From Tenacibaculum gallaicum (lineage in GTDB: Bacteria; Bacteroidota; Bacteroidia; Flavobacteriales; Flavobacteriaceae), in the NCBI RefSeq assembly GCF_003387615.1, contig NZ_QUNS01000006.1, forward strand, positions 62,001 to 126,000: 64,000 nucleotides of DNA, written 5' to 3'. This document shows, in pieces, positions 37,959 through 45,201 of this stretch (the stretch's first letter is position 1; every line of letters begins with the position of its first letter). Below the pieces are notes generated by a model. That model searched no databases and was not told the origin of the DNA. It worked only from the letters and a program-made list of their open reading frames with translations. Both the position numbers and the translations under genes were made by a program.

Positions 37959-38405
37959 TTAGGAGAAACTACCTTTATAAGTTTTATATAGTGTTGGTAG
38001 TAGTTTTTTGCCAATTATCATTTGTGAAAAATGTACAATTACAGATGTAGAAAGTATAAGTAAAATAGTTTCTTTAAAACTTCTTGGTATAGAATAGTAC
38101 TCGTTAGGTAGTTGATAATAATAAAATAGTTGTCTAGAAAACACGACTATTAAACTGATTATAAAAATAACAAGACCATGGTATTTGTAATTCTTAATTA
38201 CATAAATTAAAAAAGGAAACAAAAAAGCTGAGAACATATATACTTTTCTTAAAAACAAAAAGTCGGCACCTCCATTTTTTTGAGTAACAAACATACCAGA
38301 AACTAAATATTCTTCAGTAATTAAACCAGAAACAACAACGACAAAGAATATTAACAGAAAGTTTATAATTGAACTTAATATGTGAAATTTTATTTTATTA
38401 CTCAT
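37959..38405 (-). CDS. Four-helix membrane protein, probable immunity partner
   Basis: The 148-residue protein has four hydrophobic segments (SSIINFLLIFFVVVVSGLI, VYMFSAFLFPFLIYVI, HGLVIFIISLIVVFSRQLF, ETILLILSTSVIVHFSQMI). There is no known domain. Its ATG overlaps the stop codon of the amidase gene by one base (TAATG). A truncated second copy of its N-terminus is at 43501. Tight coupling to a toxin-like gene and a duplicated relic fit an immunity protein, though this is inference. Confidence 0.65.
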   Translation of the reverse strand: MSNKIKFHILSSIINFLLIFFVVVVSGLITEEYLVSGMFVTQKNGGADFLFLRKVYMFSAFLFPFLIYVIKNYKYHGLVIFIISLIVVFSRQLFYYYQLPNEYYSIPRSFKETILLILSTSVIVHFSQMIIGKKLLPTLYKTYKGSFS

Positions 38406-39151
38406 TATAAATAGAAATATGTGTTATTATCATCTTTTAACTCTCTAGCACCGCCCAAGTAAGGGAGACTCCATCCCCAGTCGCTATCACATTTAATGCT
38501 TCCCACTTGTTCTCTGCTCATTCCTCGCCCCGCACCAATAGAACAAAAACCATCATCAACAAAACTATTTTTTTGAATACTAGTAATTATTTCTACATGA
38601 GTTGTTCCGAAAACGACAATATCTCCTTCTTTTACATCTTTATAACTTTCTCGTTTCTTTAAATTGGATTGCCCTTTATAAATTTGTTTAGGATCATAAT
38701 AATGATTGTTTGAAGAAGTGAAATTACCCCCATTGTTTAAATAAATAGCATCTCCAACAAATACATTACATAACCAACGTTTTCCATCACCTAAATCACT
38801 CCAAAAGATACTATATAAGTTTCCTTTCCACTTACTCATACATGCCTCTCTTAATTTGGAAAAGTGATTCATACTGTCAAGATTTATACCTTTACCCTCG
38901 TATCCAAAACCTGCAAGAGAGGAAATAGTCATACGTTGTCTTAAACTTAAATTATTCCACTTTTGCTTTCTTTGAGTAGAAGTGTATTTTTTCCAATCAC
39001 TAGCAGTTGGAAATATAGGTCTTCTTGTAGCTCCATCTAGGTTTGGATTAGGTGAGAAAAACCAATTTTGTTTTCTTTCATGATATTCCCAATATGAATC
39101 CATAATTTCTTTATTCATACCTAATTGCTTTGCTGTTTGAGCTAATCCCAT
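38405..39151 (-). CDS. CHAP/NlpC-P60-like amidase, candidate T6SS effector
   Basis: I chose the ATG at 39151 (MGLAQTAKQLGMN); a TTG eight codons upstream is less likely. The 248-residue protein has a Cys-His hydrolase layout: Cys128 in KRWLCNVFVGDAIYLNN and His185 in EGDIVVFGTTHVEII, spaced as in CHAP/NlpC-P60 peptidoglycan amidases. There is no signal peptide, as expected for T6SS cargo. The 125 N-terminal residues are unfamiliar. It may cut cell-wall peptides in a competitor's periplasm. It pairs with the overlapping membrane protein gene. Confidence 0.6.
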   Translation of the reverse strand: MGLAQTAKQLGMNKEIMDSYWEYHERKQNWFFSPNPNLDGATRRPIFPTASDWKKYTSTQRKQKWNNLSLRQRMTISSLAGFGYEGKGINLDSMNHFSKLREACMSKWKGNLYSIFWSDLGDGKRWLCNVFVGDAIYLNNGGNFTSSNNHYYDPKQIYKGQSNLKKRESYKDVKEGDIVVFGTTHVEIITSIQKNSFVDDGFCSIGAGRGMSREQVGSIKCDSDWGWSLPYLGGARELKDDNNTYFYL

Positions 39152-39187
39152 AGTTTTTTGTTTAATTTGAAACAACTTGTTTATACA

Positions 39188-39290
39188 TAAGCACTTTTAG
39201 TGTCTTTATCTATCCTAAAAAGGAAGTATAAATGTAATTATTGCAATTTTTAATTAGTGCTAGCTAATATAGCAAAAATGGGTAATTAAA
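39188..39290. repeat. Leader repeat C (with CACTAAAAGTG), upstream of the amidase gene
   Basis: This block matches 44984-45074 nearly base for base apart from a 12-base insertion. It includes an 11-bp inverted repeat reading CACTAAAAGTG on the minus strand, 37 bases before the amidase ATG. Confidence 0.75.
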
Positions 39291-39494
39291 TTTAATTTTA
39301 AGCGTTTGTATACTAAAATGTAGTACTAAATATGAGAAGGTCAGGTTATTATTCGTAGTTGTATAAGTACAAGATACTTACTTGTTAAGTACATTACAGT
39401 GTTTGTATTTGTACAGAGTTCATACAAAACTAATTGATAGTTGTTAGTATACAGTACTTTATAGTAAATAGCTTAAAAATCAGTATGCTACCTG
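39291..39494. other. AT-rich intergenic region upstream of the Hcp fusion
   Basis: No ORF or RNA is visible. The stretch is rich in short GTATAC/TAGTAC-like words, e.g. near 39385 and 39445, but no clean repeat was established. Confidence 0.4.
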
Positions 39495-39523
39495 TTTGTT
39501 TTTGGATATATTTTATATCTTTA
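39495..39523 (+). promoter_or_regulatory. Candidate promoter of the Hcp-peptidase operon
   Basis: TTTG (39495-39498), a 17-base spacer and TATCTTTA (39516-39523) match the flavobacterial TTTG-N17-TAnnTTTG promoter with one mismatch, 28 bases before the ATG at 39552. Confidence 0.5.
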
Positions 39524-39551
39524 AACTCAAAAAATTGTACCAACATAAAAA

Positions 39552-41240
39552 ATGCTTATGAATATAAAAGCCAAACTTTTTGTATGTGGAGAGGAGCGAG
39601 AATTAATTGCTACTAGTTTAAATTACATTCGTCTTACCGATTGGAATGGTAAACCTACATCAGCCCTAATGGGAGGAGCTTTTACGGCTACTTTTAAACC
39701 TGAAATGTACGATGATACCTTTATTGAATGGATTATAGCCGATAGAAAAGACAATAAAAAAATACGTCATCCTTTTAATCTTTATCTATTAAGAGACGGG
39801 AAAGTAGTTTTTTATGAAGATGATTTTGATGGAGTAGAGCTATTCCAATACAACTTTCAAGATGGTGTACTTATAAACTACCATGAGGTTTTTGATAACC
39901 AAAAAGGTATGTATGTTACGTTAACCATATCGCCTGCTATGCAAGATTATCGTTTTTTTAATAATAGTACAGATTGGCGTAGAAAAAGCCCAACTCGTTA
40001 TATAAAACCATGGCAAGAAAGTTTTATACCGCCTATAGAAGAAACTCCTTATAAGGCACAGGAGAATAAAGAACCAAAGAAAGAGAAATATTTTGTTGAA
40101 AAAATAGAAATAGAGAGTTTAGATGAAGGTTCAGATAATGGAGGAACAAATAAAAAAGAAGGACTAATTCATGGAAAGGAGTATGCCTTAAAAGTTGCTA
40201 AATATAAAAATGATAAAGCTCCGAAAGACAGTAACACCATAAAATGGTCTTATGGTTACACCAATGCAAAAGAAGAAGTTGTAGTAGGAAACATAAATCA
40301 AAAAGGAGATAAGGTTATTTTTAAAGCAAATGATTTAGATTACTGTGGTAATAAAATTACGTTTTATGCTTACATTGAAAATAAAGAGAATGAAGCTGAA
40401 TTAGAAGTGTTTCATCATTACCGTTTTAGGTGGTTTGATAGAAAAGTAGTAGAGCGACAAATAGAGGAAAGGGTTAAAAAACCATGGAGAATAAATCAGG
40501 GAGGTACTTCTCTTTGTGGTATGGCTTGTTTATTTTATCTTTTCGCTAAAAAAGATAAACAAGGCTATAAAAAATTAGCAGAAACACTCCATAGAACAGG
40601 AAAAGCATTACATAACGGGTATACTGTAGAGCCTGATGAAGATGCTAAAGAAGAAATGTATAATACTAACCCCATTACATCAAAAAAACATCCTTGGATT
40701 CCTGAAATTGATTGGATAACTATGGCTACTACAAGAAGTAAAGAGAGTGATTTTGGATATACAGGTAAAAGGGGACAAGATGCATCTGCGATAAATTGGC
40801 CTTGGTTAATGACTAAATTAGGTAAGAAACTTTTAGGTTATAAAACTGTGGAGATGGACTATTATAAGATAAACAAATCGTACATCAGAGATTTCTTTGG
40901 GTCAGATGAAAAAATCAGAATTTTAGAGGAAGATATTGATAAAGATTATAAAAATGGATATGAAATTTGTATGATGATTGATGCTGATATGATGTATAAT
41001 AAAGCTGATTATGATATAACAGACTTTGGAGAATATCATTGGGTAACTTATGAAGGAGCTCTTGAAATATTAAATTCTAAAAGGAATACCGAATCTGATT
41101 ATGATAAAGTAACAGGTATAAACTTCAATGTTGTAACTTGGGGGGAATTCAAAAGAGATAAAGGCTCTGATAAAAAGAAGTTACGATTATCAAAAGCATC
41201 TTTTAGAAATAACTATTACGGATATTTAAAACTTAAATAA
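39552..41240 (+). CDS. Hcp (TssD)-fused papain-like cysteine peptidase, candidate T6SS effector
   Basis: The 562-residue chimera has three parts. Residues 1-140 resemble Bacteroidota TssD (Hcp of T6SS subtype iii): IKAKLFVCGEERELIATSL, then NGKPTSALMGGAFTATF and GVLINYHEVFDNQKGMYVTL. Residues 180-300 look like an Ig-type linker (IKWSYGYTNAKEEVVVGNIN). Residues 310-562 form a C39/papain-like peptidase: Cys322 in GGTSLCGMACLFY, His496 in GEYHWVTYEG and Asn526 in NFNVVTWGE. Hcp fusions are loaded into the T6SS tube, so the peptidase would be delivered to another cell. MNIKAKL at 39558 is an equally good start. Confidence 0.7.
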   Translation: MLMNIKAKLFVCGEERELIATSLNYIRLTDWNGKPTSALMGGAFTATFKPEMYDDTFIEWIIADRKDNKKIRHPFNLYLLRDGKVVFYEDDFDGVELFQYNFQDGVLINYHEVFDNQKGMYVTLTISPAMQDYRFFNNSTDWRRKSPTRYIKPWQESFIPPIEETPYKAQENKEPKKEKYFVEKIEIESLDEGSDNGGTNKKEGLIHGKEYALKVAKYKNDKAPKDSNTIKWSYGYTNAKEEVVVGNINQKGDKVIFKANDLDYCGNKITFYAYIENKENEAELEVFHHYRFRWFDRKVVERQIEERVKKPWRINQGGTSLCGMACLFYLFAKKDKQGYKKLAETLHRTGKALHNGYTVEPDEDAKEEMYNTNPITSKKHPWIPEIDWITMATTRSKESDFGYTGKRGQDASAINWPWLMTKLGKKLLGYKTVEMDYYKINKSYIRDFFGSDEKIRILEEDIDKDYKNGYEICMMIDADMMYNKADYDITDFGEYHWVTYEGALEILNSKRNTESDYDKVTGINFNVVTWGEFKRDKGSDKKKLRLSKASFRNNYYGYLKLK

Positions 41241-41241
41241 A

Positions 41242-41712
41242 ATGAAGAAAGTTATTTTTTTGTTTTTCCTAGTATTACTAGCTTGTAACTTTGATAAGAA
41301 GTGTAATAAATCTCTAACCCTAAATTCTGATATATATATATATGGATGGGATAAAAATTACTTTATAGCAAAAAAAGCAATCATCTATGAATATGATAAA
41401 ACAGATAAAGAGAATGAAATAAACTCGTATTTATTAAAAAACATTGTACTTCCTGATACGCTTAAAAATCGAAAAGAGTTATACTTGCGTACTTCAGGTA
41501 TTTTTAAAACAAAAAATAATTATAAACTTATTATAAATGATTCTTTAGAGTTTAAAATTTCAGATTTTAAAATCAGTAATATAGACAGAGGAACCGCTAT
41601 TACAGTTCAAAAATATTGTGTAGTTAAAAATTACAGAGTAAATAATACATTAATAAAACAGAATAATAACCATTTACAATTTGATAAATCCCTTGGAAGA
41701 ATTATAAAATAG
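41242..41712 (+). CDS. Small lipoprotein, candidate immunity protein of the Hcp-peptidase
   Basis: This 156-residue ORF begins 1 base after the peptidase stop. It has a lipoprotein signal (KKVIFLFFLVLLACNFD, lipobox LLACN) and an otherwise unfamiliar alpha/beta body. A lipidated, periplasm-facing protein directly behind a toxin gene is the classic place for immunity. No domain is recognised. Confidence 0.6.
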   Translation: MKKVIFLFFLVLLACNFDKKCNKSLTLNSDIYIYGWDKNYFIAKKAIIYEYDKTDKENEINSYLLKNIVLPDTLKNRKELYLRTSGIFKTKNNYKLIINDSLEFKISDFKISNIDRGTAITVQKYCVVKNYRVNNTLIKQNNNHLQFDKSLGRIIK

Positions 41713-41740
41713 TTAAAATCGAAATATTGATAATGTATAA

Positions 41741-41842
41741 CAAGAAATTACTGAAGATAGAAATAGTTTTATTTCTGTCCCTAAAGAGTGTTTAGCAAAT
41801 AGTGTCGACACCTATTATTATATTGACTCCTTTTATAATTAA
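41741..41842 (+). pseudogene. C-terminal fragment of a lost protein
   Basis: This is an open frame of 33 codons without a start, preceded by TAA. It reads QEITEDRNSFISVPKECLAN, then SVDTYYYIDSFYN and stop, which looks like the C-terminal end of a secreted or immunity-type protein. It sits between two candidate immunity genes and matches none of them. It is probable gene debris. Confidence 0.45.
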
Positions 41843-41902
41843 AAATAGCCTTTATTACAGTACACAAAAAAACTATGAATAATAATTAAGAAAACTTACA
41901 TA

Positions 41903-43405
41903 ATGATTTTAACAACCAAAGATGTAATACTTTTTATCTTACTTCTTATAATCTCACAATTAAGTTTTGCACAAAAAGTTATAGACATTAAAGCTGACTA
42001 TTTTAAATTAGATGGAGACGAAATTACTTTTTTTCAAAAGTTATATAATTCAAATTATAAAGAAGTAAACATATATACTATAGAGAAAAAGCAAAATACT
42101 CCAGCTAAAATAAGTCTTGATGAAGAATATATTAATAAAAATGAACTTCCTAAAGGAATTATAAATATTTCTAAAATTAAAAAGCAACCTATTAATAGTC
42201 TTTTCAAAACATTAAATAATAATATCTTCTTTTATAAACCAGAAGAAGAGTTAAATTTACTTTTACCTTATCAAAAATCATTTTTTAGTTTAAGTATCTT
42301 TTATGAAGATAATAACAAAAAGAACAATTGGAAGTTTGTTGAGCATAAAGTGCTTAACTCATTTGTTTTAAGAATAAACAAAAAGTACCAAGTAGTGATT
42401 CTTATTGATAATGATAATAAGGATATCGATATTTTAGGATATATAGTACCTTTTGAAAATAAATTAAAAATAGCTTTTGATGGCGAATATATTTATGACC
42501 TAGAAGAGAAAGGACTATCAGATAAATTAGAAAAAAAACTACTCAAACAAATTTCATTAAATTTCGCAACTAATGACAGTCTTTATCCTACCTATCATTT
42601 AGAAGATAACAAAATTAAAGATGTTGTTTTTCACAGAGAAATACTAAATAAAAACTGGGACACCTTATATTTTACAAACGGTCTTTTTGTTACCAAAAAA
42701 AAGAATGAGTATTCAATATTAAATAGCCAACTTCAAGATATAACTCCTAAAAAACTTAGAGCTTTCTATAGTGGTGATGTATTGTGGGATAAAGAATATA
42801 CCGTGCTTTTAGGTAATGAAGTTAAGTTTTTATTACCTAATGGCTCAATAGTAGATAATATGTCTTATGAGGTAGTAACTGTTTGTGGAACAGTTACTGA
42901 GTATAGTAGAAAGTTAATTAGAAATGAATTTTTCTATATAATTGAAAAGAACACAGATTATAATTTTAGTGATTCAAGAAGGGGGGTAATAAGTGTTAAG
43001 CACAAATTATTTAACAAATCAGATTATGATTCAATTTGTTTTCTTAATGGAGAACAAGAATTTTTCTTTGATGAAAATGATTATATTTTAAATACAGATC
43101 CTATTTGGTTAAATCATTTAATTGTTAAAAAAAATGAAAAGTATGGGTTGTTAAAAATACGTTTTGATAAAGATGTTTTTACTGGAATTGACACACTATA
43201 TAAGACAGATTTAGACAATATTGAAACTTATGGCTTGTCTCATCCAATATTGCTTAAAAAAGGGAATCTCTTTAAATATCATAATATCAACTCTAATTTT
43301 GAGTATACAAAAATTAGTAAATTTAAAAATGGTTTTGCTCGGTTTACTAAAAATGGTAGTAAAGGATGGTTAAGTTTAAAAGGTAAGGAATATTACGACG
43401 AATAA
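41903..43405 (+). CDS. Secreted WG-repeat-like protein
   Basis: The 500-residue protein has a signal peptide (ILFILLLIISQLSFAQ). Weak WG-type repeats (consensus G-f-v-gk-GwId-G) are seen most clearly at the C-terminus (NGFARFTKNGSKGWLSLKG) and near residue 415 (VKKNEKYGLLKIRFDKD). The rest is beta-rich without a known domain. WG-repeat proteins occur as immunity-like proteins or scaffolds near T6SS toxins in Bacteroidota, but the role here is uncertain. Confidence 0.62.
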   Translation: MILTTKDVILFILLLIISQLSFAQKVIDIKADYFKLDGDEITFFQKLYNSNYKEVNIYTIEKKQNTPAKISLDEEYINKNELPKGIINISKIKKQPINSLFKTLNNNIFFYKPEEELNLLLPYQKSFFSLSIFYEDNNKKNNWKFVEHKVLNSFVLRINKKYQVVILIDNDNKDIDILGYIVPFENKLKIAFDGEYIYDLEEKGLSDKLEKKLLKQISLNFATNDSLYPTYHLEDNKIKDVVFHREILNKNWDTLYFTNGLFVTKKKNEYSILNSQLQDITPKKLRAFYSGDVLWDKEYTVLLGNEVKFLLPNGSIVDNMSYEVVTVCGTVTEYSRKLIRNEFFYIIEKNTDYNFSDSRRGVISVKHKLFNKSDYDSICFLNGEQEFFFDENDYILNTDPIWLNHLIVKKNEKYGLLKIRFDKDVFTGIDTLYKTDLDNIETYGLSHPILLKKGNLFKYHNINSNFEYTKISKFKNGFARFTKNGSKGWLSLKGKEYYDE

Positions 43406-43432
43406 AAATGAATTTTATTACACAAAGTATTT

Positions 43433-43498
43433 ATGCTGTTGTTGTTTTTGGCGTTTGTAAGTTATAATGCTCAAAAAAACAACGATGAAAACCTTTGA
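43433..43498 (+). pseudogene. Signal-peptide-only remnant
   Basis: This 21-codon ORF (MLLLFLAFVSYNAQKNNDEN then Leu, stop) is a signal peptide ending in AQ, cut short immediately after the cleavage site. It is probable debris of a secreted or immunity gene at a recombination breakpoint; the next bases belong to the truncated immunity copy. Confidence 0.45.
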
Positions 43499-43500
43499 AA

Positions 43501-43635
43501 TTAAAAATAGGAACTAGATAACATACCAGAAACTAAATATTCTTCAGTAATTAAATCAGAAACAACAACTGCAAAGAATATTAGCAGAAAGCTTATAATT
43601 GAACTTAATATGTAAAATTTACCTTTATTACTCAT
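43501..43635 (-). pseudogene. Truncated copy of the four-helix immunity-type gene
   Basis: The 44-codon ORF matches the first 38 residues of the gene at 37959-38405: start MSNKGKFYILSSIISFLLIF against MSNKIKFHILSSIINFLLIF, and LITEEYLVSGM in both. It then diverges after VSGM and stops. DNA similarity is high and includes the sequence around the start codon. It lies 18 bases downstream of the gene at 43654. This is direct evidence of duplication and decay inside the island. Confidence 0.8.
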
Positions 43636-43653
43636 TGTAAATTAAAGTTTAAG

Positions 43654-44316
43654 CTAACTCCATAGTTTTTTTAGCTTGTGCCAAAAACTAGAATTATTTA
43701 TAACTTTTTCTGGCTTTAAAGAGTTAGTAATATTTTTTTCTGGACGGAGGTAGAAGTTTAAAAACTCTTCCTTTTCAACAAAATACTGCCCAAATCCCCA
43801 TGTTTGGTCAGTAGAATATATAAGGGCAGAGGTTAATTCAGCAATAGAAGCACCAATAATAGCACCACAAGTATTTATAACTTTGTCCTTTTCATCTGAA
43901 CGATATAAAAACCATGATTTGTTTATTTTTTTAGCTTTTTCAAGCTTATCCTCTAAATTAAGAACAGTCTTAGTTTCATTCTTATAGGTATTTAATTTCC
44001 ACCAAGGGTTCTCAGGGGAAGTTTCGGGGTCAAATATTACATCATAATCAGTTTTTATAACACCAGAAACTCCTTTAATAGAAAAGATGAGTAATTGATT
44101 TTTTTTCCATTCAAATATATCTGTTAAATCAACTTCATGATAAGATTCTTTATTTTCAACCTTATCATAGTTTAGAATATGTATTTGAAGTTTAATTTTT
44201 TCTTTTAGTTGAATTATATTTAAAGAGGAGTTAATATATTTTTCAGACAGGTTTATTATTTCTCCAAAAGTAACTTCAGTATTTTCAGTTGGTATTATTC
44301 CTATGGTAGAACTCAT
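43654..44316 (-). CDS. Hypothetical island protein, possibly immunity or effector
   Basis: The 220-residue ORF starts MSSTIGIIPTENTEVTFGEI and has no signal peptide. One moderately hydrophobic stretch is seen (CGAIIGASIAELTSALIY). No known domain is recognised. The gene occupies the place of the amidase effector relative to the truncated immunity copy, so it may be a replacing cargo or an immunity gene. It is preceded by the short CACTAAAAGTG element E. Confidence 0.55.
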   Translation of the reverse strand: MSSTIGIIPTENTEVTFGEIINLSEKYINSSLNIIQLKEKIKLQIHILNYDKVENKESYHEVDLTDIFEWKKNQLLIFSIKGVSGVIKTDYDVIFDPETSPENPWWKLNTYKNETKTVLNLEDKLEKAKKINKSWFLYRSDEKDKVINTCGAIIGASIAELTSALIYSTDQTWGFGQYFVEKEEFLNFYLRPEKNITNSLKPEKVINNSSFWHKLKKLWS

Positions 44317-44343
44317 TGATATTTATTAAATATTTTGTTTATG

Positions 44344-44359
44344 TAAGCACTTTTAGTGT
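44344..44359. repeat. Leader element E (third CACTAAAAGTG copy)
   Basis: TAAGCACTTTTAGTGT matches the matching part of repeats C and D. On the minus strand it lies 28-43 bases before the ATG of the gene at 43654, close to the element-to-start distance seen for the amidase gene. Confidence 0.6.
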
Positions 44360-44360
44360 A

Positions 44361-44966
44361 TTATTTACATTTTTTAAACTTTCCCTTTATTTTTATAATA
44401 CCTTTAAAACCAATTAATCCGTAAGTTTTTATAGCGTTTTCAGGCTTTATTACCTCCAAGTTTTTTATTTTAAACTTCTTTTCATTTAATATTGGATTTA
44501 ATACAGAAGAATCTTTAGTAGACATTAGTATTTTACCATTTATGCTATATATTGTTTGGTTACCTAAGGTGCTATCCACTAACTTTTTATTAAAATAAGG
44601 TCTATTACTTTCAGTATGGACTAAAGTGTTTTTTGATTTTATGAAAAAACGAGTGTTTGTAAAAAAAGATATAAGTTTTTCATTATTAATTTTAATTCCA
44701 TCGTTTTTCTTACTACTCTTAATTTTATTGAGAATGTAAATTGTATCTCCCTTTATTTTACTTTTAAATTTTATTTCATTTCCACGATAGAACATATCTT
44801 TTGAAAATATGGTTATGATGATATTGTTTTTTTGAATATCAACTGAATGTTTAGGAATTGATTTAAATGAAGGTGTAATATAAGTATTACCTTCAGGAAA
44901 AGGTTGCGGTATAAAACAAAAATAAGAAAGAAAAAATATGCTGATAAAAGTTTTAGTACTTAACAT
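44361..44966 (-). CDS. Secreted hypothetical protein with TonB-plug-like C-terminal motif
   Basis: I chose the ATG at 44966 (MLSTKTFISIFFLSYFCFIP), which gives a signal peptide; an upstream GTG at 44990 lies in repeat D. The 201-residue protein ends with LEVIKPENAIKTYGLIGFKG followed by IIKIKG. This resembles the 'A..YG..G..GVI.I' strand of TonB-dependent receptor plugs, also seen in Bacteroidota M56/BlaR1-like proteins. The rest is unfamiliar. It is the first gene of the right-hand minus-strand module. Confidence 0.5.
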   Translation of the reverse strand: MLSTKTFISIFFLSYFCFIPQPFPEGNTYITPSFKSIPKHSVDIQKNNIIITIFSKDMFYRGNEIKFKSKIKGDTIYILNKIKSSKKNDGIKINNEKLISFFTNTRFFIKSKNTLVHTESNRPYFNKKLVDSTLGNQTIYSINGKILMSTKDSSVLNPILNEKKFKIKNLEVIKPENAIKTYGLIGFKGIIKIKGKFKKCK

Positions 44967-44983
44967 AAATGGATTAGTTTCAA

Positions 44984-45074
44984 TAAGCACTTTTAGTGTC
45001 TTTATATATCCTAAAAAGTAATTATTGCAATTTTTAATTAGTGCTAGCTAATATAGCAAAAAAAGGTAATTAAA
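44984..45074. repeat. Leader repeat D (with CACTAAAAGTG)
   Basis: Direct-repeat partner of 39188-39290. It ends 38 bases from the folD-end repeat B and spans the 5' region of the gene at 44361. Confidence 0.75.
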
Positions 45075-45112
45075 TAGTAGAGTAAGAGAAATGTATAAAC
45101 TGTTCTCTATAA

Positions 45113-45201
45113 AAAAAGACTGCCTTTAAAAGCAGTCTTTTCAATTATATATAAAGTTGTTTTATTACGCTTTTTCTTGTCTACGTTCACAAGCTAATAA
45201 A
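45113..45201. repeat. Direct repeat B: authentic folD 3' end plus terminator
   Basis: Partner of repeat A. Here the coding part is the intact end of folD, so this is the parental copy and A the duplicate. Confidence 0.8.
45115..45140 (-). terminator. Intrinsic terminator of folD
   Basis: AAAGACTGC / GCAGTCTTT stem with an 8-nt loop; on the minus strand a T-run follows. It lies about 25 bases past the folD stop. Confidence 0.8.

Larger units (their letters stand above)
37854..45201. mobile_element. Putative T6SS effector/immunity island between two folD 3' ends
   Basis: The 7.3-kb segment is bounded by direct repeats A (37854-37941) and B (45113-45201). It contains an amidase-like effector and a membrane protein, an Hcp-peptidase fusion, candidate immunity genes, a truncated immunity copy, further gene debris, and three copies of a CACTAAAAGTG leader. 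No integrase, transposase or T6SS structural gene is inside. Site-specific insertion at folD, or tandem duplication with decay, are both possible origins. Confidence 0.55.

Noticed and set aside
37854..45201. Integrative element with its own recombinase
   Set aside because: The direct repeats suggest it, but no integrase, transposase or relaxase ORF is present; kept only as a putative island.
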